A stretch of DNA of 64,000 nucleotides. Origin: Castor canadensis (Eukaryota; Chordata; Mammalia; Rodentia; Castoridae). Of the stretch, positions 35,400 through 47,513 are shown piece after piece. How positions within the stretch are numbered: the first letter of the stretch is position 1; each line of letters starts with the position of its first letter. The position numbers and the translations under genes were made by a program. The stretch is from positions 14,381,014-14,445,013 of the forward strand of contig NC_133403.1 of NCBI RefSeq assembly GCF_047511655.1, given 5' to 3'. The notes under the pieces were generated by a model, which saw only the letters and a program-made list of their open reading frames with translations, did not search any database and had not been told where the DNA came from.

Positions 35400-35599
35400 A
35401 TTATTATTTTTTTGGTGCTGGAGTTTGAACTCAGGCCTACACCTTGAGCAACTCCACCAGCCCTTTTTTTGTGATTTTTTTTTTTTTTCCAAGAGAGGGT
35501 CATTGCCAACTATTTGCCCAGGCTGGCTTCAAACCTCGATCCTCCTGAAATCTGCCTCCTGAGTAGTTAGGATTACAGGTGTGAGCCATTGGCGTGGGC
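35400..35599 (-). repeat. SINE dimer, antisense
   Basis: ttggtgctggagtttgaact, then a B1-like half ending gttaggattacaggtgtgag. Part of the tRNA-like half is deleted. Confidence 0.75.
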
Positions 35600-36175
35600 T
35601 CATTTTGAGACTTTACTCCATTTTCTGCATGGGGCCAGGAAATGTTTTTCCTCTTTTCTCCCACTTCTCCCTGCTTTATCTGGGTAAAATAAATCCTTGT
35701 GAAAACTCCTACCTCCTGCAACTCCTTGTTGTGAGACACCTTGAAATGCTTTTCAAGTGTGAATCTCAAGTTTTGGTGATTTTGCATGCAAACTAGGAAG
35801 CTGAGGGAACCCCCTTCTCCCACACTTGGTGGCATTCCCCACCCAGGGAAGACAATAATGATGATTATCATTTGCCAGCCTAAGTCTCCAGTGTCCTGGT
35901 CTACAAAAATAACAGTTGGCTTCAGAGGCTCCTGACTTAGTTCTCAGTTCTAAGTCAGGCAATACAGTCTTCCTAACATCAGGGGTTCCAGGTCGAGATG
36001 AAGATGGCAGTTTCATGACACCACTGTTAGCTTCAAACTCCAAAGGGAGTGAGACTCAAACAAGCAGGCAAAAGAAAGGATTCATTAATTTCTTTAGTAC
36101 ACTGGTAACCTTGGCTGTTGGGTAAGTTTTTCTTTTTGTTGTCAGCAGCATGGTTCTTCTATTATTTGTTTATTG

Positions 36176-36262
36176 GGCTGGAGGCATGGTTCAAGAGGTA
36201 GTGTGCATGCTTAGCAAGTGTGAGGCCCTGAGTTCAAATCCAAGTAAGCCAAAAAAAAAGAA
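36176..36262 (+). repeat. SINE right monomer
   Basis: gggctggaggcatggttcaa through gtgaggccctgagttcaaat and an A-tail. Confidence 0.8.
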
Positions 36263-36299
36263 TTACTATTGTTTATTTATTTAAATTAAATTAATTTTA

Positions 36300-36632
36300 T
36301 TATTTTATTTTGGTAGTACTGGGGTTTTGAATTTTAGGGTCTCATGCTTACTAGGTAGGCACACCCCCCAGTCCTTTTATTTTGCTTTTATTTTAAATTT
36401 ATTTTTCAGATAGGGTCTCACATTTTTTGCCCAGGGTCAGCTTCAGTCTGCAGTCCTCCTAGCTTCCTACATAGCTGGGAGGATAGGCATGAACCACTGC
36501 ACCCAACTTGTTGATTAAGATGGGGTCTTGCCAACCTTTTGCCTGGGTTGGCCTTGAAACATGATCTTCTTGATCTCTGCTTCCTGAATAGCTGGAATTA
36601 TAGGCATGAGCCAGTGCATCCAGCTTCTTAAT
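36300..36632 (-). repeat. SINE dimer with extra B1-like unit, antisense
   Basis: tggtagtactggggttttga, then two successive B1-like units, the second ending gctggaattataggcatgag. Confidence 0.7.
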
Positions 36633-36839
36633 ATCTTAAGTTTATAACAGTGTAGTTCAAATAGGTACCAATCTAACATCAGTGGGATACCTAAATTGCC
36701 TTATATTGTTACTGTCAAAAATTACATCATTAGACAGTGTGCTTAATAACATTGATTTATAATTATTTTTATGTGTTTACATTTTAAGTTCTGTTTAAAA
36801 AAAGTAGAGTTATAAGTCAAGAATTCAATAATATTGGGC

Positions 36840-39080
36840 TTTGTATTTGCCCATGTATTTACTTTTTCTGGGGACTTCTATTTCTTCATGTGGCTCTTAG
36901 TTAATCTAGGGTCCTTTCATTTCATTTCCCTTTAACATTACTTGTAAGGCTGGTGTAATGGTAATAAACTCCCTCAACTTTTGTTATTTGGGAATGGGAC
37001 TAGTTTACTTTCTCTCTTTTTTCATTTATTCATATGTGCATATATTGTTTGGGTCATTTCTCTCCCCTACCTCCTGCCCCCTCCCTCTCCTCCCCACCAC
37101 ACCTCGCTTCCAGGCAGAACCTGTTCTGCCCTTATCTCTAATTTTGTTGAAGAGAAGACATAAGCAATAATAGGAAAGACAAAGCATTTTTGCTAGTTGA
37201 GTAAGGATAGCTATACAGAGAGATTCCTAACATTGCTTCCATGTACAAATGTGCTCCATTCTAAGTTGATTCTTCTTGAACTAACCTTTTCTCTAGTTCC
37301 TGATCCCCTTCTCCTATTGGCCTCTGTTGCTTTAAAGTTCCTGCATTAGTTCCTCTGCATTAAGGACATCAAATACTATCATTATTTTTTGGGTTTCTTA
37401 CCTATCCCCATACCTCCTGTATGTGCTGTCCCCTTGTCATGTGACCCAATTCCTACAATATTGCTGTATTTGCCCTTGATCTAAAGTCCGCACATGAGGG
37501 AGAACATACAATTTTTGGTCTTCTGAGCCTGGCTAACCTTGCTCACATTGATGTTCTCCAGTTCCATCCATTTACTTGTGAATGATAAGATTTCATTCTT
37601 CTTCATGGTTGAGTAGAATTCCATTGTGTATAAATACCACATTTTCTTAATCCATTCGTCAGTAGTGGGGCGTCTTGGTTGTTTCCATAACTTGGCTATT
37701 GTGAATAGTGCTGCAATAAACTGGGTGTGCAGGTGCCTCTGGAGTAACCTGTGTCACATTTCTTTGGGTATATCACCAGGAGTGGGATTGATGGATCATA
37801 TGGCAGATCAATGTTCAGATTTTTAAGAAGCCAACATGTTTTTTTCCAGAGTGGTTGTACTAGTTTACATTCCCACCAGCAGTGTAAGAGGGTTCCTTTT
37901 TCCCCACATCCTCACCAACACCTGTTGTTGGTGGTGTTGCTGATGATGGCTATTCTAACAGGGGTGAGGTGGAATCTTAGTGTGGTTTTGATTTGCATTT
38001 TCTTTATGCTAGAGATGGTGAGCATTTTTTCATGTGTTTTTTGTCAATTTGAATTTCTTTTTTTGAGAAAGTTCTGTTTAGTTCACTTGCCCATTTTTTT
38101 ATTGGTTCATTAATTTTGGGAGAATTTAGTTTTTTGAGCTCCCTATATATTCTGGTTATCAGTCCTTTGTCTGATGTGTAGCTGGCAAATATTTTCTCTC
38201 ACTCTATGGGTGGTCTCTTCAGTTTAGAGACCATTTCTTTTGTTGAGCAGAAGCTTTTTAGTTTATGAAGTCCCATTTATCTATACTTTCTCTTAGTTGC
38301 TGAGCTGCTAGGGTTCTATTGAGGAAGTCCTTGCCTATGCCTATTACTTCCAAAGTGTTTCCTACTCTTTCCTGTACCAACTTTAGAGTTTGGGGTCTGA
38401 TAATCTCTTTTTTTTCTTATAAAATTTTTTTATTAGGATATGTTCATTATATAGGGGGATCATAGTGACATTTCTGATTAGGCTTATATTGTACAATTGT
38501 TAGGTCACTCTCGTCATCTTTCCCGCTCAACCCTCTCTCTCTCTTTCACTTTTGGAGACAGCTTTGCCAGAGGTGGAGTTCCTGGTTGACAGTTCCCCCC
38601 TCCCTTGGCACTTTAAATGAGCCATCCCAGTGTCTTCTGGCTATGTTTTTTGATGAGAAACAAGCAGTTACTCTATTGGTAGTCCCTTCTTAGTGGTTAG
38701 CCACTTCTCTCTTTCTGCTTTCAGGATGCTCTGTTTTTGGCTTTTGACAGTTTGATTATAACGTGTATCAGTGCTGGTCTCTTTGATTTTATCCTACAGC
38801 AAGTTCACTGAGGTTCTGGGATTTATTTTTGATCTATTTTTGGCTATTATTTCTTCAAATAGTCTTTCTGCTCCTTTCTGTCCTCCTCTCCTCCTGGGAC
38901 TTTCATATGCAAATCTCTGTCCTTTGATGGTTTCCCACAGGTTCCTCAGGTTTTGTTCATTTCCCTATTTTTCTCTTTCTGCTCTTTAGAGTTGATAATT
39001 TTAACTACCCATCTCAAGTTGGTGAATCTTTTCTTTTGCCTGCTTGAATCTGTTATTGAATTTCTCTAGTGAGTTTCTCA
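36840..39080 (-). mobile_element. Nested L1 (LINE-1) copies
   Basis: An older L1 (36840-36990 and about 38550-39080; signatures cttgtaaggctggtgtaatg and ggatgctctgtttttggctt) is split by younger L1 sequence at about 36995-38410 in antisense. The younger part includes the well-known antisense 3' region (ccattgtgtataaataccac, gctattgtgaatagtgctgc, cattcccaccagcagtgtaa). A further L1-type 3' end sits at 38410-38550. No intact ORF1 or ORF2. Confidence 0.7.
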
Positions 39081-39565
39081 TCTAAAAATGCCTCTATGAA
39101 ATGCACTTTGATTTCATTCAGAATGTCCCAAGTTCTCTAGCATATAAACAATAATAAAATACATATTGAAATTATTTCTGTAATGTTTAACTTTGTGGTT
39201 CAAAGTATGCAAACATATTTCTCTGCTTTTCAGTAAGAAATATAAAAAATTCTAGCAGAGTTTATAGAAACAAAAATTACATTGATGGAACCTGATATTG
39301 GGCTTCATAGATAACTTAGTCCCACTGAAAGACCATGAACCTTCAGTTCTATATGTCCAGATTTTGATTAGACCATCAAATTTTATTTACTCTCAAAACC
39401 ATCATGTGGATGAAACGTGTGAGGAAGATTTGATGCTATTATGCAAGAATCCAATAATTCTCTGGAAATTAGGAATGTGTGTCAGAACTATTAGGTGATT
39501 CTCAGAAAGTGAAAAATTGAGTTGGAAATTTTTGAAACCTTTATTAATTAAGGATTAAGAGCTGA
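39080..39565. other. Unassigned AT-rich intergenic sequence
   Basis: No recognisable repeat or coding signal; likely old repeat remnants. Confidence 0.4.
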
Positions 39566-40018
39566 GGCTGGGTGTGGTAGCTCATCTCTATAATCCCAGC
39601 TACTCAGGAGGTGAAGATTGGGAGTTATAGCAGTTCAAGGCCAGCCTGGGCATAAAGTTAGTGAGATCCCATTTCAACCAATAAACTGGGCGTAGTGGTG
39701 CAAGCTACTCAAGTGGCATAAATAGGAGAATCGCAGTCCTTGCTGGCCCAGACAAAAAAAGCCAGAACTTATGTGAGAAAGAGCTCAAGCGAAAAGGGCT
39801 GGGGCATGGCTCAAATGGTAGAGTGCCTGCCTAGCAAACGTGAGGTTCTGAGTTCAAATCCCAGCACTTCTCCCCCCACTATAAAAATGAATTAAGAGCT
39901 GGGTGTGGTGGGACTCATCTGTAGTCCCAACACTTGGGAGTCAGAGGCAGGAGGGTCATGAGTTCCAGGGTAGCCTCCTGGGCTACGTAGTGAGACCCTG
40001 TCTCAAGGAAATAAAAAA
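39566..40018 (+). repeat. Long-form SINE dimer followed by a B1-like SINE
   Basis: 39566-39890 has the extended B1-like unit and ggctggggcatggctcaaat; 39897-40018 is a separate B1-like monomer (ctgtagtcccaacacttggg) with its own A-rich tail. Confidence 0.75.
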
Positions 40019-40605
40019 GAGTTAGTATGCATCTAATAATTACATATGATTTTTCTACGCAGTGCAAAGACCATTTTATAATAAAAAGAGCACAGAATCG
40101 GCTTAGGAAGCCATATTCTACTTCCTTTGAAAATTAGTGAGCTTATCTAACACAAGTTTTTGTGAAAATACGGATTGCACAAGAATTGGCTAAAAATGTT
40201 TTTTCGGTCAACACGAGGATCAAGGAGAGAGTAGGAACTTGATAGAGACACACAGGTAATGTCATAGAATTAAGCGGCTTCTGTAAACGTGGAAGCATTT
40301 CCAAACCCTACTCCCTTCAAAAAGGCGGAGGAAGATGTAGACACTATAGACACTTCCCATGATTACAGAAGATAGATTGGGGGGTCTCCTCTTTTCCTCT
40401 GCTTGTTTTGTTGAACAGTTTTGTTGAAATACAGCTAAGCTGACTGGTTTTTCTGCCATTTATGGCTGCATTGGAATCATAAAGTCAGAGCTGTTCAGCC
40501 CTAAAACTTCTGTTTAGTTGTTTTAAAAATATAATTTCTGTGTTTTTATTGGTACTCATTTTGTTCATACACCATTTTCTTCTTTTTTTGTTCATTGTCC
40601 ATATT
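40019..40605. other. Unassigned intergenic sequence
   Basis: No repeat family or exon recognised; a short open frame at 40262-40459 (minus) lacks splice or homology support. Confidence 0.4.
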
Positions 40606-40609
40606 TTCT

Positions 40610-41075
40610 TTTAGCCTTGTTTTACTATGTTGCTCAAGTTGGTCTTGAACTCTTGAACTCACATGATCTTTCTGCCTTGTTTTCCTGAGTAGCTGGGACT
40701 ACAGGTGTGTACCACCATTCCTGGCACTCGTCAGCTCTTTAAACATATTTAAAACATTTATTTCATAGTTCTTTGTCTAGTAATTCTAGTTTCTGGACTT
40801 AGGATGGTTTCTGTCAACTTACTTTGTTCTTTCAGATGGAACTTTTATGCTTTCTTTTCTTTTTTGGTGGTACTGGTACTGGGGTTTGAACCTAGGGTTT
40901 TACACTTGCTAGGCAGGTGCTCTAGCACTTTAGCCACCTCTCCAACTCTCTTGGTTTTGGATATATTTAGATAGGGCCTGGAGAACTGTTTGCCAGACTG
41001 GCTTTGAACTGCGATTCTCCTAATCTCTACCTCCTGAGTAGCTAGGATTACAGCTGTGAGCCACTGGCACCTGAC
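40610..41075 (-). repeat. B1-like SINE and SINE dimer, antisense
   Basis: 40610-40735 ends gctgggactacaggtgtgta; 40855-41075 is a dimer beginning ggtggtactggtactggggt, where the tactgg start is duplicated. Confidence 0.75.
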
Positions 41076-41420
41076 CTTTTTATGCTGTCTTGCAATGAAC
41101 TTTGGTACTTTCTTGTTTCTTTGCATTGTGATATTTTTGTTGTTGAAAAGTGGAGATTTGAATATAATTCTGGAAACCAGAGTCCTCTTCAAGGGCTCCT
41201 GTTTTGTTTTGATTGTCAAAGGCTGTTTGTAGTCCCTTTGTTTACTGACTTACCCTATTTTTGCAAAGACTCTTAGTCCTTGTCATGTATAGCCACTGAA
41301 ATCTTTGTTTCATAATTTACATTCAGCTAGTGCTTTGGTAGAGTCATCTAGAACACTAAGAATTAAAATAAACAAAGAAACAAAAAACAAGTAATAAAGC
41401 AAAATGAAAACACCTGTGCC

Positions 41421-41660
41421 AGCTGGATGCTAGGGGCTCATGCTTGTAATCCTAGTTACTTGGGAGGCTGAGATTGGGAGGATCCAGGTTCGAGGCCAGT
41501 CAAATAGTTTGCAAGACCCCCGTCTCCAAAATAATTAGAGCAAAATGGACTGGGGTGTGGCTTAAGCAATAGAGCACGTGTTTTGCAAATATGAAGCCCT
41601 CAGTTCAAATCCCAGACTCTCTCTCACAGACACACACACACACACACACACAAAAGAAAG
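41421..41660 (+). repeat. SINE dimer ending in a (ca)n tract
   Basis: Sense B1-like half, then actggggtgtggcttaagca. The usual tail is replaced by a CA microsatellite at 41631-41652. Confidence 0.75.
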
Positions 41661-41744
41661 AAAAGAAGAGAATGAAAAGAAAAAACCAAAAGACCTGTGC
41701 CATTATTTGCTTGTGTTAAGTTAGGGATAAGAATAAGCTGAAAA

Positions 41745-41930
41745 CTTTTTTTGCAGTACTGGGATTTGAATTCAGGGCCTACACTTTGAGCCCTTTTTTG
41801 TGAAGTTTTTTTCCGAGATAGGGTCTTGCAAACTGTTTGCCTCAGCTGGCTTCAAACTGCTATCTTCCTGATCTCTGCCTCCTAAATAGCTAGGATTACA
41901 GATGTGAGCTACCAGCGCCTGGCTAACCTG
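41745..41930 (-). repeat. SINE dimer, antisense, internal deletion
   Basis: tgcagtactgggatttgaat, shortened hinge, then a B1-like half ending gctaggattacagatgtgag. Confidence 0.7.
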
Positions 41931-42504
41931 AAAACTTAATGTCTTCTCAGGTCTTTTCTAAGCACCTATGTTCTGGGAATGCACGTAGCCCATATACACT
42001 ACTGCTTATTTATATTTAATTGAACAAAGTAAAGGGTTTCATGATGACATTCCCATAGATGCAGATAATGTACTTTGACTCCCTCTGTTACCCTTTCTTA
42101 TTTACCCTTCCCTCCCCCTTCCTTCTTCAGCATTCCTAATAGTCTCCCTTGTAGGTTTGTGGACTTCCCTCCCTAATTCCACAAATGAGAGAAAACATAT
42201 AATATTTGTCTTTGTGAGACTGGCTTATGCCACTTAATGTAATGATCACCAGTTCCATTCATTTTACTGCAAACAATATCATTTCCTGCTTCTTTAAGAC
42301 TGAGTAAAACTCCGTTGTGTATGTATACCACATTTTATTTATCTCTTTCTTTGTTGATGAGCACCTAGGCTGATTACATAACCTAGCTATTGTGAATAGT
42401 GCAGCAACAAACATAGGTATGTAGGTATCTCCATAGCAAGTGAACTCTGATTCTTTTGTATATATATACAGAAGTGAACCATAAGGAAGTTCTATTTTTT
42501 TATT

Positions 42505-42597
42505 ATTATTTTTTGGTGGTACTGGAGATTGAACTCAGGGCCTCATGCTTTCTAGGCAGGTGCTGTACCATTTGAGCCACTCTACCAGCTCTATAGA
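42505..42597 (-). repeat. SINE right monomer inserted in L1, antisense
   Basis: ggtggtactggagattgaac and gagccactctaccagctc, breaking the L1 between aaggaagttctattttt and tctatttttcag. Confidence 0.75.
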
Positions 42598-42985
42598 ATT
42601 TCTATTTTTCAGTTTTGGAGGAAACTCCAACTCATTTCTGTAATAGATGGACTAATTTACATTCCCATCAGCAGTGTTTTACCCCAGATCTTGCCAACAT
42701 GTGTTATTTTTTGTTTTCTTGATGATAGTCATTCTGACTGGGGTGAGATGGAATCTTAATGTAGCTTTGCTTTGCATTTCCCTGAAGGCTAAAGATATCA
42801 AGCATTTTTCATGTATTTATTGGGCTTTGTAGTTTTTCATTTGAAAAGTGTCTGTTCAGTTCTTTTGCCCATTTATTGATTGGATTATTTTCTCTTTTGG
42901 TGTTTAATTTTTGAATTCTTTATATATTCTGGATATTAATCCTCTCTCTGATGAATAACTGGCAAAGATTTTCTCCCATTCTATT

Positions 42986-43247
42986 TGTTAGGAAAAACGC
43001 AGCTGGAAAAGAAAGCTCACGAGAAAAGTCTCAGGTCCAAGAGCAAGGTTTAATGGCAGGCCCGAATTGTCAGGCTGGCTGGGGAAAGATGGCGTGGCTT
43101 TCATAGAAGAGGGAGCTTGAGGAAGTTAGTGCGTGTGTGGGAGTCCCCGGTCATGGTGGCACGCTCCGGCAATTAACGAGGCAAAGAAGTGAGGCCTGAG
43201 AATAAATGGCCGCCGATTCACAAAATGGTGACATTATTACTCTATCA
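42986..43247 (-). mobile_element. Solo LTR (262 bp) in an L1, with 5-bp target duplication
   Basis: Starts TG and ends CA, flanked by ctatt at 42981-42985 and 43248-43252. The neighbouring L1 reads on normally across the gap. Read on the minus strand it has a TATA-like TATGAAAG at 43098-43105 and ATTAAA at about 43048-43053, then a U5-like end. No internal retroviral sequence, so it is a recombination remnant. The 5-bp duplication is compatible with an ERVL-type origin but not decisive. Confidence 0.7.
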
Positions 43248-43487
43248 CTATTGACTGTCTTTTCACTCTGTTGTTTCTTTTGCTGTGCAGAAGCTTTTTA
43301 ATTTGATGCTTTAGAATTTCCTCATTTCCCAAGGAAATTCTCCCCAGCTTTTGCTCCTAAGCCTCTGGTGGTCTATTCTTTGATTTGACAATAGACTTTT
43401 CCCTCCCTTGTGGGTCATTAATTTACTTTCTGAGTAAGGACCACTATTTCCAACCAGATTTCTGAGTTAGCTTGAAATAGACAAACT

Positions 43488-43578
43488 TAGGGCTGGGAGT
43501 GCGGCTCAAGCAATAGAGCCCCTACCTGGCAAGTGCAAGGCCCTGTGTTCAAACCCCACTACTGCCAAAAGAAAAAAA
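43488..43578 (+). repeat. SINE right monomer
   Basis: gggctgggagtgcggctcaa, aagtgcaaggccctgtgttc and an A-rich tail, inserted in the L1. Confidence 0.8.
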
Positions 43579-44225
43579 TATAAAGAAATAGACAAGCTTA
43601 GAAATGATATTCTTGTGTCAGTAATTCAGATTAAGGTAGACATTCACAATAATTTATGGATAAGGTCTGCTTTGCTTCTTTAGAACCAGGGACCATGGTC
43701 CCATTCTTGGAATGTGGACTGCCATGACTTTAAGACTGCTGCTGCAATGGGGAAGGGGTGGGGAAGGATGAGTAGAAAGACTTTACCGCTTTGAAGTTGC
43801 CTTTTTCTTGGTTCAGTGTTTGCGGTGTTCTTTCCAGAGTTCTGACAGAGTTGGTTTTGACAGTTTCTGCTAGCTTTTTCAGTGTGGAAGCCTTTTGTCT
43901 CTATCTCTTTCTCTTGCCTAGTTGCCTTGGCTAGAATCTCAAGTAGAATGTTGAGTAGAAGTGGTGAGAGTAGACATCCCTTTTTGCTCCTGATTTTATG
44001 GGGAAAACTTTCCATCTTGCAACATTGACTATCATGTTAGCTGTGACTTTACACGGATGGCCTTTATCAGGTTGAGGAAGTTCCAGCAGGAGGTTCTTGA
44101 ATAGGGGTAGCTACTCAGTTATTTACTTAGACTGTACTCCTAGAGTTTCATCTGATGTTCCTGTTGTTAGAGTACAATCTGATGATTTCTGTCCTTATGC
44201 TATGTGTCTTTAAACAGTGAGAAGG

Positions 44226-44680
44226 ACCTGAGCATGGTGGTATATGCCTCTAATCCCAGCTACTTGGGAAGTGGAGATGAAAGGCTCACAGTTCAAGGCT
44301 GCCCTGGGCAAAAAGTGAGAATCTATCTCTAAATAAACTGGGTGTGGTGCTGCACACCTGAGGTCCCAGGTACTTGGGAGGCAGATGTAGAAGGATTGCA
44401 CTCTGAGTGTGGCTCAGGCAAAACCATGAGACCCTATCTGAAAAACTAAAAGCAAAAAGTGGCTCATGCCTGTAATTCTAGCTACTCAGGAGGCAGAGAT
44501 TAGGATAATCATGGTTTGAAGCCAGCCCCCAGCAAATAGTTTACAAGACCCTATCTCAATAATACCCAACACAAAACAGGGCTGGTGGAGTTGCTCAAGT
44601 GCTAAGAGTGCTTGCCTAGCAAATGCAAGGCCCAAAGTTCAAACCCCAGCACCATCAAAAACCAAACAAGACAAAACGGT
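44226..44680 (+). repeat. Cluster of SINE units (three B1-like, one tRNA-like)
   Basis: B1-like starts at 44226, about 44337 and about 44458, then ggctggtggagttgctcaag at about 44580 and an A-rich end. Probably a long-form dimer with a further dimer inserted behind it. Confidence 0.7.
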
Positions 44681-45415
44681 GAGGTCAAACTTGGGGAACT
44701 ATAATTGTTTACTAATATTGCATGGGAACAGCTTAATGTTTTTAATGACTTTTCTGACATATGTTTTCTTTAAAGCTCAGAGCCTTAATAGGCTTGTTTA
44801 CATCTCTTTGTGGGGTTTCTTTTTGTGGTTAGAGATCTCTTTCTTGGCACCACCTTAACATCACTACAAGGATTAAGGGAGGTCAGGGTTAATGAATGGG
44901 CTGAGTGTAGAGGAAACCTTGATTAGTTTTGACATTAGGGATAGGCTCAGGGGAATGGTTACCACCAGCTTTCTCTGAGACAATGTCCAGAGTTAGAGCT
45001 GGGCTAAGGGGAGCTTTGGGATACAGGCAAGAACTCAGAGACCTGGGCAAGATATAGCATTGGAAGCTGCGGACTCCCCTATCATCCCTTCCCTCGCTCT
45101 CTAAGCCTTCTCTTCAGATTCCCTTATCTTACCTGGACCCCCCAGAGGGCAGGGCTTTGGTTGTCACAAAGACTTCTATAGCTTCCATACCTAGCATTAT
45201 CCCATTTGCAGGAGGAATAATGAATGAAATATTGTTTTCTAGCTATACCTTTCTTCTGTGCATTGCATTAGTTCGTACTTCTCAGCCAGTCCAGGATTTT
45301 ATCCACAAGCTTGTGGACAGTGAACAGCTGCTGCCTGGCTTGAGCCCTGACCTTGGACATATTTTGGGAGTATTGAGAGGATTTTTGGCCCCCTGCTCAC
45401 CTGAGGAAGCACCCT
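44680..45415. other. Unassigned intergenic sequence
   Basis: Looks non-repetitive. A plus-strand open frame at 45157-45468 runs into a (gt)n repeat and has no family resemblance I recognise. Confidence 0.4.
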
Positions 45416-45417
45416 TA

Positions 45418-45449
<32 letters not shown>
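45418..45449. repeat. (GT)n microsatellite
   Basis: About 14 uninterrupted gt units. Confidence 0.95.
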
Positions 45450-45453
<4 letters not shown>

Positions 45454-45469
45454 ATTAGTATATATTAAT

Positions 45470-46265
45470 TATACAAAATAATGGGTTTCATTGTAACATT
45501 TTCTCATGTGCATACAAGGCACTTTGATCACATACTCGTCTCCCATAACTGACCCTATCCCCCTCCCCCCTCCCCCTTCCTCTTCCCTAATATTCCCCTT
45601 TTTATGTCTATACCTTCTTTTTTTTTTCTCTTAGATTCCAAAAAACATATGAGTCTTGTCTTTCTGAGTCTGGCTTATTCCATTTGACATGATGCTCTTC
45701 AGTTCTATCCATTTTTTCCCCCTTTCTTTCTTTTTTTTTTTGTTGGCAGTACTGGGGTTTGAATTCATGACATAGTGCTTTCTAGGCAAGTGCTCTACTG
45801 CTTGAGTAATACCCCCAACTCTTTTTGCTTTAGTTATTTTTCACATAGGGTTTCATGCTCCCTCCTACCCCCTGGGCTGGCCTGAGCTTCTCAGCTTCCT
45901 GTACCTCTTCTTCCTGTACAGCTGGAATTACAGACATAAACTACCATACCTGGCTTGTTTGTTGAAATGAAGTCTTGCTAACTTTTTGCCTGAGCTGGCC
46001 TTGAACTGTTATCCTTCCAATTTCTGCCTCCTAATTATCTGAGATTACAAGCATGAGCCACCACCTGGCCCTTCCACCCATTTTTCTGCAAATCATTCAT
46101 TCTTCTTTATGGCTAAATAATACTTCATGGTGTATATATACCACATTTACTTTATCCATTCACTGGTTGACGTGCACCTAGGTTGATTCCATAAGCTGGC
46201 TATTGTGAATAGTGCCATGATAAACATGGGTGTGCAACATCTCTATTGTAGGCTGACTTTGATTT
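45470..46265 (-). mobile_element. L1 3' fragment split by SINEs
   Basis: 3' end at 45480-45620, the gtctggcttattccatttga block at about 45670, then after a SINE cluster (45733-46070) the L1 resumes at acccatttttctgcaaatca and runs through ggctattgtgaatagtgcca. Confidence 0.75.
45733..46070 (-). repeat. SINE dimer with extra B1-like unit, inserted in L1
   Basis: ttggcagtactggggtttga, then two B1-like units, the second ending atctgagattacaagcatga. Confidence 0.75.
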
Positions 46266-46387
46266 CAAAGTAGCCCAAACTACTAAGCTGTACAATGAAT
46301 TTTTTTTATTATTGTTGTGCTAGGTGGGGGTAAATTGTAGCATTTACAACAATGAAATTATTGAGATTGTGTTCCTATCCCTCCTCC

Positions 46388-46803
46388 CTAGAGAGATGCC
46401 AGTGGGTGGCCAGCAGGTTGGCTCTGTGCAGGTTGACATGGGCCATATGACCAGTTGGCAGTGGTCATAGCAGCAGCATGGCAGTCCAACTCCAGTCCCT
46501 CCTGGAGGAACCCTGGCTCCAGCATCAGCAGTGCCACTTTAATGAGCATCTCATAAATCTCAACCACAGGGAGCCATGGCTTGGCCCCACCTTGTTTTGG
46601 AGACAAAGAAGGACCTGTATTTCTAAAGGAAAGGGCACAATACAAGGCCTGTATATATATTTACCACTTCCTGCTGCCCCTGGCATGGGCTCAGGCTGGG
46701 CCCTGACTAGACTGCCGTGGCTGGCTGCTGCTTGTGAACAGAATGAGCATGTGTTCTTGGGATTCTGCTGCAAGTCCTGAATCAAACCCAACATCTTCAG
46801 CAT
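46388..46803 (-). other. Unassigned block with two overlapping minus-strand open frames
   Basis: Two frames of 92 and 85 residues overlap on the minus strand (46525-46803 and 46388-46645). Together they look like one older frame broken by a shift, as in a processed pseudogene. I do not recognise the protein (segments MLGLIQDLQQNPKNTCSF and VEIYEMLIKVALLMLEP). Chance open frames are equally possible. Confidence 0.25.
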
Positions 46804-46949
46804 CAGCTACTGTGGGAATGGGACAGGATGACCTTAGAGGTTGGCTTGTAGGACAGTGTAACACCACACAAGACCACTAGAAGCTGGAGATTCTGAAAGA
46901 GCAGGACTCCTGGGCCTCAGGCCTCTGTCCCTGCTGCCAGTGAAACTGG

Positions 46950-47460
46950 ATTGTTGATCCCAGGTTGTGTCCTGGCGAAGTTGATGATTGAAGACCCTGG
47001 ACTAGGAGTTAAGAGTAAGCAAGCACAGAGTTTATTGCAATGATAGTAAAGCTCCCTGCACAGGAGCAGCTTAGTGAAATGAGCTAAATCAAGGAATGGC
47101 TGAAATCTAGGAGATGATACAGGGCTCTGTCTGACTAAGGTGCTCCTATCTTACTTTGAAACTGGTTTGTGACTGGATGTTGTGTTAGTTGACTTCTTAC
47201 CCAATCACCTAGCCTCCCCATCCCTTATTGAACTGGACATTCCAGGAGTGTCTGGTCAGCTCGTCCTGGCCTTGAGCCCATCATTTATATTTTATAGTTA
47301 ACTTTTGCTACCTTGGTGAGATATTTCTGTTTTATTTTCCTTGAGGAGCCTGTTTCTCATCTTTGAGTGTTTGTTTTCAAAGATGCTTCCTTTATCTAGG
47401 TGAAAGACTTCTGCATTTTATTATCTTGGTGAGAGGCCTGATATTCATGTCTCTTTAGAT
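46950..47460 (-). mobile_element. Possible LTR-like segment, boundaries unresolved
   Basis: Minus strand carries CATTGCAATAAACTC near 47027-47041, like an LTR poly(A) region, within several hundred bases that are not SINE or L1. No clear TG...CA ends or target duplication found. Confidence 0.3.
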
Positions 47461-47513
47461 GTTTACTTTTAAGAATATCATCCTGTCTTTCTTATCTAAC
47501 ACAAAAGTACTTC

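Larger units (their letters stand above)
34860..36990. other. Intergenic, repeat-rich
   Basis: SINEs at 35400-35599, 36176-36262 and 36300-36632, a G8 run at about 35063, and unique AT-rich stretches (34965-35395, 35600-36175). No gene seen. Confidence 0.7.
41990..44215 (-). mobile_element. 5'-truncated, rearranged L1 on the minus strand
   Basis: The 3' end signature at about 42030-42130 is followed (going upstream in the element) by the antisense 3' region up to about 43400. At 43880-44010 there is a reverse-transcriptase-like fragment of ORF2 ([19 protein letters not shown]), with more ORF2-like antisense to 44215. Interrupted by a SINE (42505-42597), a solo LTR (42986-43247) and another SINE (43488-43578). 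Internally deleted and without an intact ORF. Confidence 0.75.

Noticed and set aside
43680-44015. Minus-strand frame with reverse-transcriptase similarity as a gene
   Set aside because: Only a short ORF2 fragment of a truncated, interrupted L1; not a functional gene.
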